Assembly: GCF_025787225.1 (NCBI RefSeq)
Contig: NZ_CP090958.1
Span: forward strand, 3,768,550 to 3,832,549
Reading direction: 5' to 3'
From: Saxibacter everestensis
GTDB lineage: Bacteria; Actinomycetota; Actinomycetes; Actinomycetales; Brevibacteriaceae
DNA length: 64,000 bases
In this document: positions 59,612 through 64,000 of the stretch, piece by piece
How the letters are laid out: every line of letters starts with the position of its first letter
Position numbering within the stretch: position 1 is the stretch's first letter
Notes under the pieces: generated by a model
Database searches by the model: none
Seen by the model: the letters and a program-made list of their open reading frames with translations, nothing else
Told to the model about the DNA's origin: nothing
Translations under genes and position numbers: made by a program

Positions 59612-60547
59612 ATGAAGACAAATTTCCGTTCCCTTCTGCGCCTGTTCAGCCTCGCCCTGCTCTGGGGGTCGAGCTTCATGTGGATCAAACTCGGCCTGCG
59701 GGAGTTTTCGCCAACACAGCTCGCAATGATCCGGATTCTGCTGGGCTCGCTGGTTCTGATCCCGGTCTGCTTTGCCCTGAAGCAAAAGTTTCCGACCTCC
59801 CCACGGATCTGGCTGCATCTGCTGGTCGTCGGCGTGCTCGGTGCGGCGGCGCCGTTCGCGCTGTTCGCCTACGGTGAGCAAACCGTCGACTCCTCGGTTG
59901 CAGGGGTTATGAATGCGACCACTCCATTGTGGGCGCTGGTGATCGGGCTGCTGATTGGCACCGACCGGCCAAATGCGCGCTGGCGGATTGTCGGTCTCGT
60001 TCTCGGTTTCTTTGGCGTCTGCCTGGTGCTCGCGCCGTGGAAGCATGCATCTGCCGACCTGGCAGGAACTATCGCCTGCCTTGTCGCGGCTGCCTGCTAT
60101 GCGGTGAACTTTGCCTACATCGTGCGCTTCGTTTCGCCAGCAGGGCTGTCCCCGTTCGTGCTTTCAGCGATCCAGCTCGGCCTCGGCGGCAGCGTCCTTG
60201 CCCTGACGCTGCCGCTTGGCGGCCTGCAGTGGGCAGCGCCTGACCCGATCGCGATTGGTGCCGTGACCTTTTTGGGGATCGCGGGAACCGGGGTCGCGTT
60301 CGTGATCAACAACAAGGTGATCTACGAGGAGGGGGCAACCGCCGCGGCAATGGTCGGGTACCTGTTGCCCGTTGTAGCGGTCATCCTCGGCGCGGTGGTG
60401 CTGAAAGAGCCGATCACCTTGGACATTCTGGTCGGAATGCTCCTCGTGCTCGTCGGCGTGTTCATCAGCCGCTGGGCGGCCAGGCGTGGGGAGCCGCAAG
60501 AGCGAATTGCCGGCCCGGAGCGGAATGAACAGCTGACCGAAGCGTGA
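59612..60547 (+). CDS. EamA/DMT-superfamily transporter
   Basis: A 311-residue, ten-helix protein with two EamA halves. It has LLRLFSLALLWGSSFMWIKLGL near the start, FGEQ-like YGEQTVDSSVAGVMNATTPLWA in the first half (part shown), and FLGIAGTGVAFVINNKVIYEEGAT in the second, ending in LKEPITLDILVGMLLVLVGVF (parts). Probably an exporter of amino acids or metabolites. Divergent from the LysR regulator. It is distinct from the DMT protein at 18945. Confidence 0.9.
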   Translation: MKTNFRSLLRLFSLALLWGSSFMWIKLGLREFSPTQLAMIRILLGSLVLIPVCFALKQKFPTSPRIWLHLLVVGVLGAAAPFALFAYGEQTVDSSVAGVMNATTPLWALVIGLLIGTDRPNARWRIVGLVLGFFGVCLVLAPWKHASADLAGTIACLVAAACYAVNFAYIVRFVSPAGLSPFVLSAIQLGLGGSVLALTLPLGGLQWAAPDPIAIGAVTFLGIAGTGVAFVINNKVIYEEGATAAAMVGYLLPVVAVILGAVVLKEPITLDILVGMLLVLVGVFISRWAARRGEPQERIAGPERNEQLTEA

Positions 60548-61049
60548 GTGGAGGCGAAGTCACCGGCAGTGACACCAATCCGACACGCCCGACATTCTGG
60601 AGCCCATCGGCGTGTCGATTGTGAAACAGGACACATATTCGTGGGCTGCACCGCTGAGATTTCCGGCTCTCGCGGGACTGCTGAGGAGGCGAACTCCGCC
60701 GCCCTGACCGTCGCTGCGATAGGTAAGGACTGCGGGTGCCGGGTGGGTACGGGGTATCGTAAGAGGCGAGAAAAACCGCTAGAACATGCGGGATGTGGCG
60801 GTTCGGTTTGCGCTGCGGTCCGAGCAGTACCTACTATTAACTAGTTCTTTGAACGCTGTGCGCCGCACTCGAAGCTCTTTAACTTATCTCACGGGTTGTA
60901 GCCGAGGCGCACAAGCGAAAAGCACTGGTTTTCGCACCTCTTTAGTGTGCGCAAAAACCTCGGTGTGCAAGATGTCCGTAGATGTCCGGCCCGTGAGATC
61001 CTAATCCGATCCATTGGTTTGTATGTCGAAAACTAACTGGAGGAGAGTC
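60548..61049. other. 502-nt upstream region of the ribosomal protein operon
   Basis: No gene is evident here. A possible promoter is TTGCGC (60808-60813) with TACTAT (60832-60837), 18-bp spacing, about 205 nt before rpmB. The inverted repeat GCGAAAA (60915-60921) / TTTTCGC (60929-60935), 7-nt spacer, lies between that promoter and rpmB. It could be a regulator site or leader hairpin. It does not fit the usual Zur box spacing. Confidence 0.5.
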
Positions 61050-61286
61050 ATGGCAGCCCACTGCCAAGTGACCGGAGCCGAACCTGGCTTTGGCCACAAT
61101 GTTTCGCACTCGAACCGCCGCACAAAGCGTCGCTTCGATCCGAACATTCAGAAGAAGCGTTACTGGGTTCCGTCGTTGCGCCGCAACGTCACCCTTACTG
61201 TCAGCGCCAGAGGCATCAAGGTAATTGATGTCCGTGGTATCGACTCTGTCGCCGCAGAACTTATCGCACGCGGGGTGAAGCTCTAA
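61050..61286 (+). CDS. rpmB: 50S ribosomal protein L28, zinc-free (C-minus) type
   Basis: A 78-residue L28. [20 protein letters not shown] replaces the CxxC-type zinc ribbon of the other L28 form, leaving one Cys, so it does not bind zinc. [20 protein letters not shown] is conserved. GGAGGAGAG lies just before the ATG at 61050. It overlaps rpmG by one base. Confidence 0.95.
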   Translation: MAAHCQVTGAEPGFGHNVSHSNRRTKRRFDPNIQKKRYWVPSLRRNVTLTVSARGIKVIDVRGIDSVAAELIARGVKL

Positions 61287-61453
61287 TGGCAAAGGCACAG
61301 GACGTACGTCCAATCATCAAGCTGAAGTCGACGGCCGGAACGGGTTTCACCTACGTGACTCGCAAGAACCGCCGGAACGACCCGGATCGCCTGGTCCTGA
61401 AGAAGTACGACCCGAAGGTTCGCAAGCACGTCGATTTTCGCGAGGAGCGGTAA
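61286..61453 (+). CDS. rpmG: 50S ribosomal protein L33, zinc-free type
   Basis: A 55-residue L33 whose ATG shares its first base with the rpmB stop (TAATG). [21 protein letters not shown] lacks the cysteines of the zinc form. [16 protein letters not shown] is the usual end. It is short enough to be missed by ORF cut-offs but unmistakable. Confidence 0.95.
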   Translation: MAKAQDVRPIIKLKSTAGTGFTYVTRKNRRNDPDRLVLKKYDPKVRKHVDFREER

Positions 61454-61459
61454 ACACAC

Positions 61460-61765
61460 ATGGCTAAGAAGTCAAAGATCGCCCGCGACAAGCAGCGTCG
61501 CGTCATCGTTGAGCGTTACGCCGAGAAGCGTCTCGAGCTCAAGCGCGCCCTGGTAAACCCGGAGAGCAGCGACGAAGAACGCGAGGCCGCACGCCTCGGT
61601 TTGCAGAAGCTTCCCCGCGATGCTTCACCTGCCCGACTGCGAAATCGCGACCAAGTTGACGGTCGTCCGCGTGGCACCTTGCGCAAGTTCGGTCTTTCCC
61701 GGGTACGATTCCGCGAGATGGCGCATAAAGGCGAGCTTCCTGGAATTACCAAGTCAAGCTGGTAA
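61460..61765 (+). CDS. rpsN: 30S ribosomal protein S14, long zinc-free type
   Basis: A 101-residue S14. The longer form (about 100 residues, no CxxC pairs) is the zinc-independent paralogue; the zinc form has 61. [20 protein letters not shown] and [22 protein letters not shown] (parts) are conserved, ending in the expected SW. Third gene of the rpmB-rpmG-rpsN run, 6 nt after rpmG. Confidence 0.95.
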   Translation: MAKKSKIARDKQRRVIVERYAEKRLELKRALVNPESSDEEREAARLGLQKLPRDASPARLRNRDQVDGRPRGTLRKFGLSRVRFREMAHKGELPGITKSSW

Positions 61766-61817
61766 GTTCGGCACTGGCGCACAATCGATACGAACGTCCT
61801 AAAGGAGGACTAGTTAC

Positions 61818-62111
61818 ATGGCTAAGAACCGTAGTGAACTCGTTTCAGAGGTAGCTGAAAAGGCTGGCGTAACCCAGAAGCAGGTCTCTGACGTGCTTGA
61901 CGGCGTTTTCGAAGTTTTCTCGGATGTCGTTTCCAAGGGTGACAAGCTCACCGTCCCAGGTTGGCTCTCCGTAGAGCGCACCGAGCGTAGCGCTCGCAAG
62001 GGCCGTAACCCGCAGACCGGTGAAGAGATCGAGATCAAGGCCGGTTATTCGGTCAAGGTTTCAGCCGGCTCGAAGCTCAAGGCTGCTGCTGGCACCCCTA
62101 AGGGCAAGTAA
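61818..62111 (+). CDS. hup: DNA-binding protein HU
   Basis: A 97-residue HU-family histone-like protein. It starts MAKNRSELVSEVAEKAGVTQ, has the beta-arm region around ERTERSARKGRNPQTGEEIE with the intercalating Pro, and ends in AAAGTPKGK. It lacks the long Lys/Ala-rich tail of mycobacterial HupB. AAGGAGG lies 9 nt before the ATG. It is 52 nt after rpsN and ends with a strong terminator. Confidence 0.95.
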   Translation: MAKNRSELVSEVAEKAGVTQKQVSDVLDGVFEVFSDVVSKGDKLTVPGWLSVERTERSARKGRNPQTGEEIEIKAGYSVKVSAGSKLKAAAGTPKGK

Positions 62112-62123
62112 GAGCGTTCTAAG

Positions 62124-62160
62124 GAAAGGGCGGTCACTCGTAGCGAGTGACCGCCCTTTC
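62124..62160 (+). terminator. Strong rho-independent terminator after hup
   Basis: A 17-bp perfect stem (62124-62140 with 62144-62160) around a 3-nt TAG loop: GAAAGGGCGGTCACTCG and its inverse. The stem ends in CTTTC but no long T-tract follows. It closes the rpmB-rpmG-rpsN-hup run. Confidence 0.85.
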
Positions 62161-62242
62161 TGGTGTCCGGGGAACCATGATGTCGCTGGCACCGGACGGG
62201 ACCGCTTTCGACTGGGCGTAGAAGAAGATTTAGGCTGTAACT

Positions 62243-63082
62243 ATGCGCGTTCACTCAATCCAGCTCGGCTACGGCGACGATGAGTCGATGCCGGACCGCA
62301 TCGCGCGAGCCGCCGCACTGGTGCGACAACAGGCCGGGGCCGACCTGATAGTCCTGCCTGAGCTATGGGCGCCGGGAGGATTCAGCTATCGCAGCTGGCT
62401 CGAACGCGCTCAGACCACCGCCGGCGAAATCGTAGCGGCAATAGCGGAATCGGCAAGGGCTGTCGGCGCGTACGTGCACGCCGGCTCGATTATCGAGTAC
62501 CCAGAGGACGCCGAGAGCCCAAACGGATATCCGTCCGACGGCCAGCCAGTGCCCGATGGTGAGCGCCGGCTGTGGAACACTTCGATCCTGCTGGACCCGA
62601 GCGGCAAGGTAGTTGCTCGATATCGCAAGATCCATCGATTCGGTTTCGGAGCCGGAGAGCCCAAACTGCTCGACGCCGGAACCGACATCGTCACCGTGCC
62701 GATCGCCGTCGACGGCCGTGAGGTCATGCTCGGCCTCGCCACCTGTTATGACCTGCGATTCCCTGAATTGTTCCGCGCCCTGCTGGACAAGGGGGCGGAG
62801 GTCGTCATCATTCCCGCAGCCTGGCCGGCGGCGAGGGTTGACCACTGGAGCCTGTTGGCACGGGCGCGCGCTATCGAAGACTTTGTGGCCGTTGTGGCTG
62901 TCAATACCGCAGGCACCCACTCGGGGGTCGAGATGGGCGGCCACAGCGTTACGGTGGCCGCCGATGGCACAATCCTTGCCGAGGCCGGACCGGACGAAGC
63001 GATACTCGAGGCCAGCATCGATATCGCCGCGATCCACGCCCGGCGGGAGAACTTCCCCGCGTTGTCAGACCGGCGACTGTGA
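62243..63082 (+). CDS. Carbon-nitrogen hydrolase (nitrilase superfamily amidase)
   Basis: A 279-residue nitrilase-superfamily protein with the catalytic triad Glu40 (LIVLPELWAPG), Lys129 (RYRKIHRFGFG) and Cys168 (GLATCYDLRFPELFR). It also has PAAWPAARVDHWSLLARARAIED. The group includes omega-amidases (Nit2) and deaminated-glutathione amidases; the YRKIHRFGFG form suits short-chain amide hydrolysis. The next gene's GTG overlaps its TGA. Confidence 0.93.
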   Translation: MRVHSIQLGYGDDESMPDRIARAAALVRQQAGADLIVLPELWAPGGFSYRSWLERAQTTAGEIVAAIAESARAVGAYVHAGSIIEYPEDAESPNGYPSDGQPVPDGERRLWNTSILLDPSGKVVARYRKIHRFGFGAGEPKLLDAGTDIVTVPIAVDGREVMLGLATCYDLRFPELFRALLDKGAEVVIIPAAWPAARVDHWSLLARARAIEDFVAVVAVNTAGTHSGVEMGGHSVTVAADGTILAEAGPDEAILEASIDIAAIHARRENFPALSDRRL

Positions 63083-64000
63083 CAACATCGCGGGAAGTCG
63101 CGCAACGGCCCTTGGCGGCGGATGTCGGGCTGGCGCTGGCAGCGATCGCCGCCGTGATAACCCTGGTCGGCGGGCTGGCGTTCTCCGGCGCCGCCGCGGC
63201 CAGCCTGATCAACGACCCAGGAGTGTTCGTCCGCTGGGGACTGCCGGCCGCAGAACTCGTCTACAACGTCTCGCTGGCGGTGACCGCCGGGGTGCTCGCC
63301 CTGGCCGCGGTCGCCATCCCGCGCACTGCGTCATCGAATCGGCAGCGCAAGGGAACTGAAAGTCAGCCGCTGAACCCGGCGTGGGAACGCGCGCTCGGTA
63401 TCGCCTCGGCGTCATCGGTGGTCTGGACTCTGTCGTCCGTCGCGGTCTTGGTGCTCAGCTACATCGACACGGCGGGTGAACAGGCGCTTCGCTCGGGAAA
63501 TTTCTCGGCGCAGCTCGGCCTGTTCGTTACCCAGCTCGACACCGGCCGGGCCTGGCTGGTGATCGCGCTGACCGCCGCCGTCGTCTCCACGCTGATCTTC
63601 GGAGTTCGTTCGCTGACCGGCATCGGCCTGCTCACGCTCGCCACGATTTTCGCTCTGATACCTCAGGCGCTTATCGGGCACGCCGCGGGCAGCGACAACC
63701 ACGAACTGGCAGTCGGCTCGATCGGCCTGCACATCTTCGGCGTCGTGCTCTGGTTCGGCGGCCTCCTAGGCCTATGCCTGCTCTCCGGCATTCTCACCTC
63801 GCGTGCAACCGCCAGCAAAGTCGTCCCGGGTGGTCTGGCCGATGTCGTCAGCCGCTTCTCGAATGTGGCGCTGTTCGCCTACCTGCTGGTCGTCTTCTCT
63901 GGCGTGGTGAACGCCAGTATCCGGCTAGGTGGCTGGGACGGCCTGCTGAGCGGCTACGGCGCCCTCGTGGTGCTCAAGTCGCTGGCGGCACTCGCCCTGG
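63079..64000 (+). CDS. CopD-like copper resistance membrane protein (3' end outside window)
   Basis: From a GTG overlapping the nitrilase stop by 4 nt the frame is open to the right edge (about 307 residues seen). It has about eight membrane helices; the first is near residues 15-40 (LALAAIAAVITLVGGLAF), and QALIGHAAGSDNHELAVGSIGLHIFGVVLWFGGLLGL (parts) matches the CopD domain, with histidines that may bind copper. In actinobacteria the same protein often continues into a CtaG-like cytochrome oxidase assembly domain, which would lie outside. Confidence 0.8.
   Translation, partial: MTTSREVAQRPLAADVGLALAAIAAVITLVGGLAFSGAAAASLINDPGVFVRWGLPAAELVYNVSLAVTAGVLALAAVAIPRTASSNRQRKGTESQPLNPAWERALGIASASSVVWTLSSVAVLVLSYIDTAGEQALRSGNFSAQLGLFVTQLDTGRAWLVIALTAAVVSTLIFGVRSLTGIGLLTLATIFALIPQALIGHAAGSDNHELAVGSIGLHIFGVVLWFGGLLGLCLLSGILTSRATASKVVPGGLADVVSRFSNVALFAYLLVVFSGVVNASIRLGGWDGLLSGYGALVVLKSLAALAL

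Noticed and set aside
60915-60935. Zur box upstream of rpmB
   Set aside because: The inverted repeat has 7-nt arms and a 7-nt spacer, unlike the compact Zur box with a 1-nt centre known from actinobacteria; kept only as an unassigned palindrome.

Overview
The window is high-GC DNA with strong AAGGAGG-type ribosome binding sites, frequent GTG starts and many 1-4 nt gene overlaps. Gene content (CsoR/CopZ/CopA, PspC-domain signalling genes, DUF3040, zinc-free L28/L33/S14 ribosomal proteins, WXG100-like protein, DUF4166) points to an actinobacterium, probably in or near the Micrococcales. This is inference from gene families; no rRNA gene is present to settle it. I saw no tRNA, rRNA or CRISPR array.

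1-18.3 kb: 4-hydroxyphenylacetate (HPA) catabolism split over two blocks. An IclR-type regulator (cut by the window edge) diverges from hpaC-hpaB, with a tandem pair of perfect 15-bp operators between them. A minus-strand operon (FAH-RraA fusion, FCD/GntR regulator, DapA-like aldolase, hpaE, hpaD) covers ring cleavage and later steps. Between them lie a PspC/toastrack membrane-stress module with its own histidine kinase and response regulator, an FAD dehydrogenase, a membrane protein, a GNAT protein and a pirin. Several short tandem and inverted repeats sit in the intergenic spaces.

18.3-28.3 kb: a MarR-controlled DMT exporter and NAD(P)-binding protein, a PRTase-like protein and a lipoprotein, then the most unusual part of the window. 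The 3' quarter of the copper ATPase gene copA exists twice in the same orientation, 2.9 kb apart. Between the copies sits an AT-richer cassette: the end of an Rhs core with a short unknown C-terminal tip, a candidate immunity gene, a second orphan gene with its own promoter, and decaying small coupled frames. The intact copper operon csoR-copZ-copA follows.

28.3-38 kb: two paralogous CitA/DcuS-like two-component systems lie around an APC amino-acid permease, a PEP-mutase/isocitrate-lyase family enzyme and the C4-dicarboxylate carrier DctA. The second system is divergent from dctA.

38-49.3 kb: a RelE/YefM toxin-antitoxin pair, MarR-MFS, a FrnE-type DsbA protein, a second MarR, DUF3040 and SPFH membrane proteins, purB, an amidohydrolase, and a three-gene WXG100-like/unknown/serine-hydrolase module resembling type VII secretion effectors.

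49.3-51.9 kb: a decayed island. Two degraded copies of a AAA ATPase N-terminus flank an unknown 459-aa gene and a broken recombinase-like gene.

51.9-64 kb: threonine dehydratase-like enzyme, YvlD-type membrane protein, tyrosine phosphatase, a 2-oxoacid dehydrogenase E1alpha-E1beta-E2 operon, a Fur/Zur regulator, LysR with a divergent DMT exporter, rpmB-rpmG-rpsN-hup with a strong terminator, a nitrilase-family amidase and a CopD-like membrane protein cut by the right edge.
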